DNA of 64,000 nucleotides from contig NZ_AP024630.1 of NCBI RefSeq assembly GCF_019976975.1, positions 4,836,001 to 4,900,000 on the forward strand, written 5' to 3'. Below, piece after piece: positions 42,100 to 50,789 of this stretch (its first letter is position 1; each line of letters starts with the position of its first letter). Below the pieces are notes generated by a model. It did no database searches. It was not told the DNA's origin and worked only from the letters and a program-made list of their open reading frames with translations. The DNA comes from Arthrobacter sp. NtRootA1 (GTDB lineage Bacteria; Actinomycetota; Actinomycetes; Actinomycetales; Micrococcaceae). The position numbers were made by a program, and so were the translations under genes.

Positions 42100-43301
42100 C
42101 CTTCCACCGCATCGCCGACGTCTACAAACAAGGCATCCTTGCGGCGCGCCTCGAACGGCATGAGGGCGGCACCAAGTTCAGCTACCTTCCGAAGTACCTC
42201 GACGCCGGCCTACCCGCCGTGGCAACGACGCTCCCTGTGAGTGCCGAGCCTGTTTTTACACCCAGCGGCGCAGTACCGCCCTACTTCACCGGACTGCTGC
42301 CTGAGGGGCGGCGGCTCAACTCGCTGCGACGCAGCGTCAAGGCGAGCGCCGACGACGAACTCGCTCTCCTCATGGCAGCGGGCGGCGACGCAGTGGGCGA
42401 TGTCCAGACGGTCCCCCACGGCGAGGCGCTGGCGGAAGGGGGTGCCGCCGTCGTGCTTGATTCAAAACTGCCGCTGGACTTTGATGCGTTGCTGGGTGAT
42501 TCCGGATTGATCGATCCCGTAGCGCTGGCGGGTGTACAGGACAAGTTATCTGCGGGGATGATTTCACTGCCCGTGGCGCAGGCGGGCAAGCGATACATCC
42601 TTAAGCTCAACGCCCCGGAGTTCCCCTCCGTGGTGGAAAACGAGTTCCTGATGTTCCGTTATGCGCGTCGGCTGCGGATTCCTGTAAGCAACGTGCAGTT
42701 GGTGCACGACGTCGGCGGCAGGGCGGGCCTCTTGGTGGAGCGTTTTGATCGGATCACCGCTGCTGACGGCTCGCCTCTGCGACTGGCGGTGGAGGACGGG
42801 GCCCAGATCCTGGGGCTGTACCCCGCGGACAAGTACAGCGTTCCGTTCAGCGAAGTCTGTGCGGCGCTGGCCGGGCATTGCCCTGCACGCCTTCCGGCAC
42901 TCCGGAATCTGGTCATCCAACTCGCGTTTGCCTGGCTGACAGGGAACGGGGATCTGCACGCCAAGAACGTTTCCATGGTGGAGGCGCCTGGCGTTCTTGG
43001 CGCGCGCGAATTCACCATCGCCCCGGTCTACGACATTCCCTCCACAGTGGTTTACGGCGACAAGACGCTGGCTCTGGCCGTCGGCGGGAAGAAGACGGGT
43101 ATCTCCCGCAAGCACTTCCTCGCCTGGGCCGCGAAGCTTGGACTGACCGAACGGGCGGCACAACATTCCGTGGACATCGCCCTCAAAGCAACCGGCTCGT
43201 TGATCAGCGACCTCGACGGCGGCGCCTCTCCCTTCGCGGCGAGGCAAACCAAGGAATGGACCAAGGAGCTCAAGCATCGTCGGCGCCTCATGGAGGGCTG
43301 A
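42096..43301 (+). CDS. hipA: HipA-like serine/threonine kinase toxin
   Basis: A 401-residue HipA-family kinase. In known HipA proteins the target is glutamyl-tRNA synthetase, causing growth arrest. Motifs: GVQDKLSAG nucleotide loop (146-154), ATP Lys170 (ILKLNAPE), catalytic loop GNGDLHAKN with D286 and N291, and DIPST with metal Asp313. All key residues are present, so the toxin is likely active and held in check by the upstream HipB. The glutamyl-queuosine synthetase GluQRS encoded at 46.7 kb is a distant paralogue of the usual target, probably coincidental. Confidence 0.9.
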   Translation: MTFHRIADVYKQGILAARLERHEGGTKFSYLPKYLDAGLPAVATTLPVSAEPVFTPSGAVPPYFTGLLPEGRRLNSLRRSVKASADDELALLMAAGGDAVGDVQTVPHGEALAEGGAAVVLDSKLPLDFDALLGDSGLIDPVALAGVQDKLSAGMISLPVAQAGKRYILKLNAPEFPSVVENEFLMFRYARRLRIPVSNVQLVHDVGGRAGLLVERFDRITAADGSPLRLAVEDGAQILGLYPADKYSVPFSEVCAALAGHCPARLPALRNLVIQLAFAWLTGNGDLHAKNVSMVEAPGVLGAREFTIAPVYDIPSTVVYGDKTLALAVGGKKTGISRKHFLAWAAKLGLTERAAQHSVDIALKATGSLISDLDGGASPFAARQTKEWTKELKHRRRLMEG

Positions 43302-43309
43302 CCCCGCGG

Positions 43310-43846
43310 TTAGTCAGGAACGATTTCGTCAAGCTCCGGGAGCAGGTACGGGTTGACCCTTTGCAGGATCAACTCCACTTCTTCCCGCGGCACGGCCGTG
43401 TAGAGCACCGGACGGGCGTCGGCATAGCGGGTCGTGGGCGGCTTGTCGGGCCATTTCTCTGCCAGCGCTTGGACTCGCTCCGGAAGGGAATTGTGGGCAT
43501 TATCGGCAATTTTGACCAAGGTGGCATCGTGGTCTTCGGCCACAAACCGGATCCCTGCTTCATAATCGTCAGGGTCATCGTGGAAGCGGCGCGTGACACG
43601 TTCGATGATTGCGAGGGCGCGCTCGGAGACCCCCATATCCAGCAGGGCTTGCCGCGTGATGGGAGTATCCTCGGCGATGTCGTGAAGGTAGCCCGCAATC
43701 TGGATGTCCTCGTCGAAGTCGGCGAGCGCGTCCCCCACCGCCAAGACATGCTCCCGATAAGGGCGCTTGAGCTTGTCCTTTTGGCGGTTGTGGGCCACCT
43801 CGGCGAGTATCTTCGCCGTCTCAACGGTGAAGCGTGGTTCGGTCAT
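43310..43846 (-). CDS. HD-domain phosphohydrolase-like protein
   Basis: A 178-residue HD protein similar to the hydrolase part of SpoT. Metal motifs: H in REHVLAVGDAL, HD in AGYLHDIAEDTPI and D in LVKIADNAHN. No synthetase or ACT domain. It may be a small alarmone hydrolase or a nucleotide phosphohydrolase. Convergent with hipA, 8 bases apart. Confidence 0.8.
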   Translation of the reverse strand: MTEPRFTVETAKILAEVAHNRQKDKLKRPYREHVLAVGDALADFDEDIQIAGYLHDIAEDTPITRQALLDMGVSERALAIIERVTRRFHDDPDDYEAGIRFVAEDHDATLVKIADNAHNSLPERVQALAEKWPDKPPTTRYADARPVLYTAVPREEVELILQRVNPYLLPELDEIVPD

Positions 43847-43981
43847 GCTGGCCTCCGGATTGATGTAGGCACCGAACAGGGATCGGACCTTTCTTCAGGC
43901 TATCCGTAAAGTCCCGCACGGCGCCTACCCAAGTGCTGGCACTACCCCGCCGCGCTGCCGTGCACTATTCCTGCCCTGGCA

Positions 43982-44770
43982 CTACTCCTGCACAGCGCGG
44001 GCGGCGATGCCCACTACGAGCGCCCTGGGCAAGCGCTGCGCGACACCTGCTGCGATCCGGTTGGCCCAACCGGACACAACGCTTGCCGGAGTTCCGGGGC
44101 GGCCCAGCGCTTTGAGGGCTGTTTCCACAACCTGCGCTGAGGTCTGCATCCGTCCGACTGCCGCGGATTCGCTGCCGAGGACATCGAAGAACTCGGTGCG
44201 GGTGGCGCCCGGGCAGAGGGCAAGCACACGAAGTCCCGAGCTCTTGGCCTCGTGGGCAACGGCCTCGGTAAAGCTGAGGACGAACGCCTTGGTTGCCCCG
44301 TATACGGCCATTCCGGGGATGGGCTGGAACGCTGCGGTGCTGGCGACATTCACCAGGGCGCCCTTGCCCGAGGAGAGCATGCCCGGCATGAATGCCCGGG
44401 TGATATCCACCAATGCAGCCACATTGAGTGCGATCTCGGAAGCGATGACTTCCGGGTCTTCCTCAACCAACGGAGCGCGGGTTCCAAAGCCTGCATTGTT
44501 GATTAGGGTGTCCACGGTGATTCCGCGCGTGGCCATTTCCTCCAAGAGTTCCTTGCCCACACCAGCACGGCCCAGGTCCATGGGAAGCACGGTAACGGCT
44601 ACGCCGTGCTCGGCACGCAATTTCCTGGCCAGTTCTTCAAGACGGTCGGCGCGGCGGGCTACGAGGACCAGGTTGGAACCTCGAGCGGCCAAACGGCTTG
44701 CGAATTCGGCGCCAAGCCCGGAGCTGGCGCCGGTGATCAATGCAGTCGTACCCGAATAGGTCATGGTCAT
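43982..44770 (-). CDS. Short-chain dehydrogenase/reductase
   Basis: About 262 residues. TGASSGLGAEFA cofactor loop, NNAGFG, catalytic Ser in VNVASTAAF and YGATK (Tyr-x-x-x-Lys). The open frame starts at 44842, but that would run through the operator; ATG 44770 (or 44764) is preferred. Divergent from a TetR-type regulator with a shared palindromic operator, so it is the likely repressed gene. Substrate unknown. Confidence 0.85.
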   Translation of the reverse strand: MTMTYSGTTALITGASSGLGAEFASRLAARGSNLVLVARRADRLEELARKLRAEHGVAVTVLPMDLGRAGVGKELLEEMATRGITVDTLINNAGFGTRAPLVEEDPEVIASEIALNVAALVDITRAFMPGMLSSGKGALVNVASTAAFQPIPGMAVYGATKAFVLSFTEAVAHEAKSSGLRVLALCPGATRTEFFDVLGSESAAVGRMQTSAQVVETALKALGRPGTPASVVSGWANRIAAGVAQRLPRALVVGIAARAVQE

Positions 44771-44812
44771 GGCAATTCCAATCTGTAAGCGCCGGCTCCG
44801 GTGAAGCCCGCT

Positions 44813-44867
44813 CAATGTAGTCAATGCCAACATCGTAGGCACTGACTACATTGTTGTCAATGACTAC
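44813..44867. promoter_or_regulatory. TetR-type operator in the SDR/TetR divergent promoter
   Basis: CAATGTAGTCA (44813-44823) and TGACTACATTG (44843-44853) are a perfect 11-base inverted repeat separated by 19 bases. A third half-site TGACTAC is at 44861-44867. Placed between the divergent starts. Confidence 0.7.
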
Positions 44868-44887
44868 TTCTCCGCTAGACTTGCTGT

Positions 44888-45511
44888 ATGACGGATCAGC
44901 CCTACCACCACGGCAAGCTGCGAGAGGCTCTGCTGGAGCGTGCCATGGAAACCATTGAGCAAGCCGGCGTCGACGGCCTCTCCCTGAGGCAGTTGGCCCG
45001 GGACCTCAACGTCAGCCATGGGGCGCCGGCCAAACACTTCCGCGACAAGCAATCCCTCATCGATGCCTTGGCATTGGCTGGCTTTGAGATGATGAACCAG
45101 CGCATAGTTGAGGCCGGCAGTGGAGATGACCTTCGTCAGCGCTTTGCAAGCATGGCCAACGCCTATGTGGACTTCGCGGTCTCCCACCCGGCGCTCTTGA
45201 CCGTCATGTACTCCACCAAGCATCACCCCGGGTCCAGCAGTGAGTTGCGGAATATCGGGGAGCAAGGGATCCACGTAGCCCGCGCCCTCATTGCAGAGGC
45301 ACAGGATGGTGGAGCCTTGGCGCCGGGCGACACGGAAACCCTGGCCATGGTGTGCTTCGTGAGCTTGCATGGCGCCGCGCTCCTGGCGGCAGGCAAGCAG
45401 CTGGACGGCAATAGCGTTGAGGACGTTGTCGCTGCCACCACTGACACCCTGTGGGCCGGCATGGCAGCGGGGGTTCCGGCAGCGCAACTCTCACAGACAA
45501 CGGGCTCCTAA
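44888..45511 (+). CDS. TetR/AcrR-family transcriptional regulator
   Basis: A 207-residue regulator. The N-terminal helix-turn-helix (residues 8-55) reads GKLREALLERAMETIEQAGV then LSLRQLARDLNVSHGAPAKH, with F in the usual recognition helix (FRDKQSLIDALA). The C-terminal ligand domain is of the TetR_C_33-like type (MYSTKHHPGSSSELRNIGEQ). Probably represses itself and the adjacent SDR gene through the CAATGTAGTCA operator. Confidence 0.87.
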   Translation: MTDQPYHHGKLREALLERAMETIEQAGVDGLSLRQLARDLNVSHGAPAKHFRDKQSLIDALALAGFEMMNQRIVEAGSGDDLRQRFASMANAYVDFAVSHPALLTVMYSTKHHPGSSSELRNIGEQGIHVARALIAEAQDGGALAPGDTETLAMVCFVSLHGAALLAAGKQLDGNSVEDVVAATTDTLWAGMAAGVPAAQLSQTTGS

Positions 45512-45565
45512 CCAGCCTGAGCGCCTGGTTAGCCTAAGCCCCCGGCCAAAAGGGCACTGGCGGGA

Positions 45566-46687
45566 CTACGAAAGCCCTGCAATTGCCTCCCGGACGGCTG
45601 AACTGAGCAGGAGATTGCGGCATCCAATTCCTCCGGTCTCGGCCTGTTGCGGGACGTATCCAAAGCCAAGTTCATACACCGGGTCCGCGAACCCCAAAGA
45701 CGCGCTGGCGCCGTCGTGCCCGAACGCGCGGTAGCTGCCGAACGGCATGCGGCTGTGCGACTTCATGAAAACAGTGGCAAAGCAACCGGTCTCGCCGAAG
45801 ACGCGATCGATCCCAAACACCTGCTCAGCGGAAACCCTGCGGATGGTCTCCTCCGTCAGGAAGGGTGCGACGGCGGCCTGACCGCCTGCCGCCAACCCCG
45901 TCACCGCTGCAGCGTAGATCCTGGCCATCCCCTCAGCGCTGGAAACGCCCGCTACCGAACTCATACCCGCGGCGCGGACTTCGCGGATGTTCGGAAGATC
46001 CAGGATGTCGCCCTCTGCAGCATTGGCCGCCAAACCGAAGTGGCTGGCGGGGTCTACCCAGGGCAAGGCGGGGTCGGCGGCCCAGCGGAAAGGCGCGAAG
46101 CGTTCTTCCTCAGCATCCGGTAGGCCAAGGTAGAAGTGGGCACCCGTCACGGATCGGATCCGCTGTTCGAAGACCTCCTGGAGCGTGGAACCCGTGATTC
46201 GACGGCACAGCTCCTCCATGAAAACTCCGATTGTCAGTGCGTGGTAACCGAATGCCGCCCCGGGCTTCCACAGGGGCGGAAGTTTGGCGAGCTTCGCCGC
46301 CGCGAGTTCGGAATTGTTGACTTCCTCAAGGCTCACGCCTCCCTCGACGCCCAACAGTCCGGCCTGGTGCGAAAGGAGTTGGGAAACAGTGATGGAGGCC
46401 TTCCCCTCAACCCCGAACTCCGGCCAATATTTGCCCACTTCCGCGTCGAGATCCAGTTCGCCGTCTTGAACGAGCAGAGCCATGACAAGGCCTGCCATGC
46501 CTTTGGAGCACGAGAAAACACCTGTCACCGAATCGGGACGAATGTGGGGCCCACCGCTGATATCCAGCACCTTGACACCCCGATGGTACGCCGCCACCTG
46601 CGCAGAATAGTCCGGGTCCTGTTCAAGGAAACGGCCGAACAGTTCGGCTACGGATTCGAAACCTGGGGCGATCACCTGTGAATGCAT
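45566..46687 (-). CDS. Serine hydrolase, beta-lactamase (class C) family esterase
   Basis: A 373-residue cytoplasmic serine hydrolase of the EstB/class C beta-lactamase fold. S-x-x-K is SCSKG (about residue 59), the Tyr motif is in AFGYHALTIGVFMEEL, and HDGASAS corresponds to the third motif near the C-terminus. No signal peptide, which argues for an esterase or peptidase rather than a resistance enzyme. Ends convergently near the TetR gene; gluQRS lies upstream on the same strand. Confidence 0.85.
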   Translation of the reverse strand: MHSQVIAPGFESVAELFGRFLEQDPDYSAQVAAYHRGVKVLDISGGPHIRPDSVTGVFSCSKGMAGLVMALLVQDGELDLDAEVGKYWPEFGVEGKASITVSQLLSHQAGLLGVEGGVSLEEVNNSELAAAKLAKLPPLWKPGAAFGYHALTIGVFMEELCRRITGSTLQEVFEQRIRSVTGAHFYLGLPDAEEERFAPFRWAADPALPWVDPASHFGLAANAAEGDILDLPNIREVRAAGMSSVAGVSSAEGMARIYAAAVTGLAAGGQAAVAPFLTEETIRRVSAEQVFGIDRVFGETGCFATVFMKSHSRMPFGSYRAFGHDGASASLGFADPVYELGFGYVPQQAETGGIGCRNLLLSSAVREAIAGLS

Positions 46688-46711
46688 CCAGACAGCCTAC
46701 TTTGCCTGCAC

Positions 46712-47599
46712 TCAGCCCCTGGGCGTTTTCCACACCCAGCGCTCCCTTGGAAGCCTTCGGGGGTCGAATTCCGGCACGGCATCCTGCAAGGAACCAGCCG
46801 GTAGTCCCAACGACTCAAGGAGGAGGTCGCGCACGCTCACCGCTGTTACTCCGACGGCGGCGAGGTCGCCCAGGGTTACTGCACCGTCGCGCTTCGCCAG
46901 CCTCACGCCGTCGTGGTTTACAACCAGTGGAACGTGGGCATATTCCGGCACTGGCAAGCCCAACAGGGTGGCCAAGTACGCCTGCCGCGGAGTGGACGGA
47001 AGGAGGTCATCGCCCCTGACCACCTGGTCGATTCCCTGGGCGGCATCGTCCACTACGACTGCCAGGTTGTAGGCCGTGACACCATCGTTGCGGCGCAGCA
47101 CAAAGTCGTCCACCACACCGACATAGTTGCCGTGCAACTGGTCCTCAACAGCCCACTCAGCGACCTCCGATCGGAGGCGGATCGAGGCCGGACGCGACGC
47201 CCGGCGGATCTCGCGCTCGGCCTCGGACAGCGTGCGGCACGTGCCCGGATACGCGCCTTGTGGAGAGTGCGGCGCAGACGGCGCTTCCTGGATTTCCCGG
47301 CGCGTGCAGAAGCATTCGTAGGTGCGGCCCTCGGCAGCCAGGCGCGCAATTGCGTCCTCGTACAGCGGCCCTCGTTCAGTCTGACGCACGACGGCGGCGT
47401 CCCAACTGACGCCGACGGCCTCCAGGTCGCGGAGCTGCTCAGCCTCCGCGCCGGACCGGGCCCGGTCCAGGTCCTCAACGCGGAGCAGGAAGTCGCGGCC
47501 AGTGGATTTAGCGAAGAGCCAGGCGAGGATCGCCGTCCGGAGATTGCCTACATGCAGTTCCCCGGAAGGACTCGGGGCGAAGCGGCCTGCAGACGTCAT
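46712..47599 (-). CDS. gluQ: Glutamyl-Q tRNA(Asp) synthetase
   Basis: A 295-residue truncated paralogue of glutamyl-tRNA synthetase that attaches glutamate to queuosine of tRNA(Asp). HIGH-type motif HVGN (16-19), KMSKS-type RLAKRDG (233-239), and a zinc site from C96, C98, Y117 and C121. The anticodon-binding domain is absent, as in the family. It stands alone; a hairpin terminator precedes it at 47629. Confidence 0.92.
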   Translation of the reverse strand: MTSAGRFAPSPSGELHVGNLRTAILAWLFAKSTGRDFLLRVEDLDRARSGAEAEQLRDLEAVGVSWDAAVVRQTERGPLYEDAIARLAAEGRTYECFCTRREIQEAPSAPHSPQGAYPGTCRTLSEAEREIRRASRPASIRLRSEVAEWAVEDQLHGNYVGVVDDFVLRRNDGVTAYNLAVVVDDAAQGIDQVVRGDDLLPSTPRQAYLATLLGLPVPEYAHVPLVVNHDGVRLAKRDGAVTLGDLAAVGVTAVSVRDLLLESLGLPAGSLQDAVPEFDPRRLPRERWVWKTPRG

Positions 47600-47628
47600 G
47601 ATCCAAGCCTATGCGTCCGCGCACAACA

Positions 47629-47676
47629 CAAGAGCCCCTCAGCTACCGCAACGATCCGGTGGCTCAGGGGCTCTTG
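47629..47676 (-). terminator. Terminator upstream of gluQRS
   Basis: CAAGAGCCCCT...CTACCG pairs with CGGTGGCTCAGGGGCTCTTG, about 18 pairs with few mismatches. On the minus strand it directly follows the short remnant frame ending at 47731, so it probably once ended a gene there. Confidence 0.6.
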
Positions 47677-47730
47677 CTGTGCTGCCCGTTAGGACAGGCG
47701 GGTGCAGAATGACAATGCTGTGAACAAGAG

Positions 47731-47858
47731 TCAATCAGCGGCTGCTTCCTTGCGGGAAACCTGTACAGGGGTCCGGGTGGTGTTCCAGGTGCCTGCTGCC
47801 TGCGGGATCCGGCGGTAGCCTCGCCCTGCTTCGTTGTCACCATTTCAGCAGTACGCAT
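47731..47858 (-). pseudogene. Possible remnant of a gene divergent from the Lrp regulator
   Basis: The 329-base gap between gluQRS and the Lrp gene holds no full gene. On the minus strand a start-like MRTAEMVTTKQGEA frame begins at 47858, while in another frame the sequence ends with a protein-like tail (GTWNTTRTPVQVSRKEAAAD) at 47731, just before a strong terminator. This looks like the two ends of a gene whose interior was deleted. The gene is not recognised. Confidence 0.3.
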
Positions 47859-47928
47859 ACAGTAGGTGCAATAGACATGGCATTGAGTAGTCGATCTGAC
47901 TAATCAGAGTTGAAATCGCAGTCAGGAA

Positions 47929-48405
47929 GTGGTCATTTTGCAGGAACTCGACGCGACGGACCGCAGGATCATTGCCGCACTTGATGAGGATCCCCGCGTC
48001 CCCATCATGGTTCTGGCCCAGAAGCTGCACCTGGCACGCGGCACCGTCCAGTCCCGACTGGAGCGGATGACGGCATCGGGAGCATTGCGCCCCAACAGCA
48101 GCCGCGTGCTGCCCTCGGCACTTGGCCGGGGTGTGGCCGCTGCTGTCAGCGCCGAACTCGATCAAAGCCACCTCAATGAAGCCATTGCCGCGCTACGGGA
48201 GATCCCTGAGGTACTCGAATGCCACGCTCCCGCGGGCGATACCGACCTCATCATCAGGGTGGTAGCCAAGAGCCCGGATGACCTGTACCGCGTCTCTGAG
48301 GAAATCAGGCTCTGCCCGGGAATCGTGCGTACGTCCACCAGCATGTTCCTGCGCGAAGTGATTCCTTACCGGACTACGGGGTTGCTGAAGGAGGGCCCAG
48401 CGTAG
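47929..48405 (+). CDS. Lrp/AsnC-family transcriptional regulator
   Basis: About 158 residues. The N-terminal helix-turn-helix (LDATDRRIIAALDEDPRVPI, LAQKLHLARGTVQSRLERM) is followed by a RAM ligand domain (VLECHAPAGDTDLIIRVVAKSPDDLYRV). The start is GTG 47929 or TTG 47938, the latter having AGGAAG 8 bases upstream. Its usual divergent target gene appears to be missing on the left. Confidence 0.87.
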   Translation: MVILQELDATDRRIIAALDEDPRVPIMVLAQKLHLARGTVQSRLERMTASGALRPNSSRVLPSALGRGVAAAVSAELDQSHLNEAIAALREIPEVLECHAPAGDTDLIIRVVAKSPDDLYRVSEEIRLCPGIVRTSTSMFLREVIPYRTTGLLKEGPA

Positions 48406-48459
48406 GCCCCTGGATGTATCGAAGTTATGCACATAGGGAGCACCTGCGGCAAGCGTTGT

Positions 48460-49265
48460 TTATTGCCGGCGGACCTTAATGTCGGGGTGGTTCTTCTCGA
48501 CCCAGTCGGCCATCCGGTTGCCCCGCAGCGCTATGAACTTCAGCGAGGCTTCCCGAACTCTGATGTACTCGTCCTTCGTCGTCGGGACTCCGGGACGGTT
48601 GAAGTTCTCGTCCTCCTCTAGGAAGAAGTCGATCTTTCCCTCCGGCGTCACGAGGTCCTGGAAGTGGAAGAACTCCACGAACTGCTTGAACGTGCAGAAG
48701 AGTTTGAAGAAGTCCGCGTAGTTGGTGGTGACATCGGCGAGGGGACCGCCTGGCTCGGCAGCGTAGTGGCGCCGGATGCATTCCAGAGTTAGGTCCATCC
48801 GGTCCGCGATCCGTAGCCTCATTCCCCTGGCGGTGTTCAGGGTGGGCCGGTGTATTTTCCTGACGGGCCAGATCATGGCACTGCCGATCGTGTACGGCGG
48901 GTTGAAATAGCGGTGCTGCTGCTCCTCGCTCAACTCGGCCTTAGCCTCAACCAAGTTCCTCGGCTTCCCCCACTTGGTGTAGGAGTTCGTGACGGCATCA
49001 CTCCCGAACGTGAACCTTTTGTCGGGGGTCTGCTCGAACATTAGGTAGTTCTTACGACGCTCCTTTGGCCCGCCGGGACCTGCACTTTGAACAGCTCCCC
49101 GTCGCATAGCTCCTTGGTCCAGAGCAACTGATGGTCAGCCTTGTGCAGCGGACTATGGGAATCCGGGTCCTTTCCTGGAGGGCTGTCGACCTTGTAGTTG
49201 AAGGTGACCTTTCGTGTCCGGTGAGCCACCGGCTTACGGGCGATCCGTTTGAATTGCAGCGCCAT
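48460..49265 (-). pseudogene. DUF6994-like protein gene, frameshifted
   Basis: Two overlapping frames form one protein. The first (from ATG 49265) runs VTFNYKVDSPPGKDPDSHSP to CDGELFKVQVPAGQ and then hits a stop at 49041. The second continues RRKNYLMFEQTPDKRFTFGS through FFKLFCTFKQFVEFFHFQDL to IKVRRQ at 48460. The join needs a one-base change between about 49060 and 49095, near GGCGGGCCAAAGG. The fused product resembles proteins I recall as DUF6994; function is unknown. Either a real frameshift mutation or a sequencing error. Confidence 0.65.
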
Positions 49266-49303
49266 AGATCTGCCCCCTGATCGCCGCAGCGTTTAGGTAG
49301 CAA

Positions 49304-49344
49304 CAAAAGTAGTGCCCCTGTAGTTTTCAGGGGCACTACTTTTG
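49304..49344. terminator. Strong bidirectional terminator
   Basis: CAAAAGTAGTGCCCCTG and CAGGGGCACTACTTTTG form a perfect 17-base stem around a 7-base loop with A/T tracts at the base. It ends the leftward NRAMP-like gene and isolates the frameshifted gene beyond it. Confidence 0.85.
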
Positions 49345-49355
49345 GTGGGGGCGTC

Positions 49356-50651
49356 TTAGCCGATGAGTGTGGTGATGAGGCGGATAGAGGAGGCGATGAT
49401 GGCTATCATGCCGATGGCGGCGAAGAGGTTCTGCCACCATTTGTTGCGCAGGTCTCCCATGACGGAGGCCTTGTTGGCCATGACGACTATGAGGACGCCC
49501 AGCAGGGGTGCGATGAGGACTGTGAGGGACTGGGCGATGACGATCAGGCCAACGGGAGAGGACTGGAACAACAGAGTGATGATCAGGCCGAATGCCAGGA
49601 TCATGCCCGTGAAGATCCGGGCCATGGGGGACCCGGCTTTCGCGCCGCGGCCGAGCGCGTCCGAGACCATCGTGCCGCCGGCAGTGGCGTTGGCGATCAT
49701 GGAGGAGAACGCCGCACCGGAGAGTCCGAGAGCGAAGACCATGGATCCCACGGGACCGGCGAGGGGCGTGAAGATGGAGGCGAGGGCATTGATCGTGCCT
49801 GCTTCGCCGCCGGTCCTGCCGAGGACCGCGGCGGCAACCATGATCACCAGTGCGGTCATGATGCCGGGTGCGACGATACCGGGGATGGTGTCCGCGAGAG
49901 TGATGTCGCGGTAATCGGCTCGGGTGCGCTTGTGTTCTTTGATGCCGTAGGCGGTGTAGAACGCGGCATTGATGGAGAAGTTGGTGCCGACCAGTGCGAC
50001 GACCAGAATTTCACTTCCTGCCGGCAGGGTCGGAACAGCGCCTTCGAGGGCGCGATACCAGTCCGGTTGTGCCACAACAGTGCTGGCGATGAAGGCCAGC
50101 CCCATGAGCACGACGATTACCAGAAGGGCTTTTTCAACCACGCCGTAGACGTTTTTGAAGGCTAGGACAATGCCTACGGCGATTGTGCAGACGATCGTCC
50201 AGAGAACCGGAGAGCCTCCAAAGACCAAGGACAGGCCGAGGCCGGAGCCCACGGCGTTGCCGACGGAGAACATCAAGGTGATGCCGAAGACCCCGAAACC
50301 GGCCAGCACGCCGACCCATTTGCCCAGGTGGTCTTTGATGGAGGTGATCAAGGAAGTCGGTGTGACGATGCCGAGCCGGACGCTCATGTCGGTGAAGAAA
50401 ATCATCATGATGGTGGATACTGCGATGACCCAGACGAGGCTGTAGTCGAAGCGGCTGCCGGCTTGTACAGCGGTGGTGAGGTTGCCGGGGCCGAACTGCC
50501 AGGCGCCGACGACGAAGGCCGGGCCCATCAGAGCCAGGTAGCCCAGGAAAGTGCGACGCTTCGGAGCGGTAGCTGGCTGGTTTCCTTGCTGGGTTGCCAT
50601 CTGTTCTTCCCTGTGAGCTGAACGGGTGATGGTCTTATTCTGCTCGCGCAT
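49356..50651 (-). CDS. NRAMP-fold transporter lacking canonical metal-binding motifs
   Basis: A 431-residue membrane protein of about 11 spans with clear NRAMP (SLC11) layout. The first span has GPGNLTTAVQAGS where metal transporters have DPGN, and the sixth-span region reads GTNFSINAAFYTAYGIKEHK with no MPH. So the Asp and Met metal ligands are absent, and the substrate is probably not Mn or Fe. ATG 50651 follows AAGGAGG with 8 bases spacing. It lies downstream of a DapA-family aldolase gene on the same strand and near a LacI regulator, which points to an organic substrate. Confidence 0.8.
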   Translation of the reverse strand: MREQNKTITRSAHREEQMATQQGNQPATAPKRRTFLGYLALMGPAFVVGAWQFGPGNLTTAVQAGSRFDYSLVWVIAVSTIMMIFFTDMSVRLGIVTPTSLITSIKDHLGKWVGVLAGFGVFGITLMFSVGNAVGSGLGLSLVFGGSPVLWTIVCTIAVGIVLAFKNVYGVVEKALLVIVVLMGLAFIASTVVAQPDWYRALEGAVPTLPAGSEILVVALVGTNFSINAAFYTAYGIKEHKRTRADYRDITLADTIPGIVAPGIMTALVIMVAAAVLGRTGGEAGTINALASIFTPLAGPVGSMVFALGLSGAAFSSMIANATAGGTMVSDALGRGAKAGSPMARIFTGMILAFGLIITLLFQSSPVGLIVIAQSLTVLIAPLLGVLIVVMANKASVMGDLRNKWWQNLFAAIGMIAIIASSIRLITTLIG

Positions 50652-50789
50652 CGGCGAGTCCTCCTTATACAGCGACATTGCTGGGGGCGTCATTGCCCGG
50701 GGTGGAGAGCAAAAGCTGGGGCACGGGCGGCGGGCCGAGGGACCCGCCGCCCATTAGGACCTCTGGTTGCCCCGTGGGGCAAGGCGAGG

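Noticed and set aside
49356..50651. Calling the NRAMP-like protein a manganese transporter
   Set aside because: The DPGN and MPH ligand motifs are replaced, so a metal substrate is not supported.
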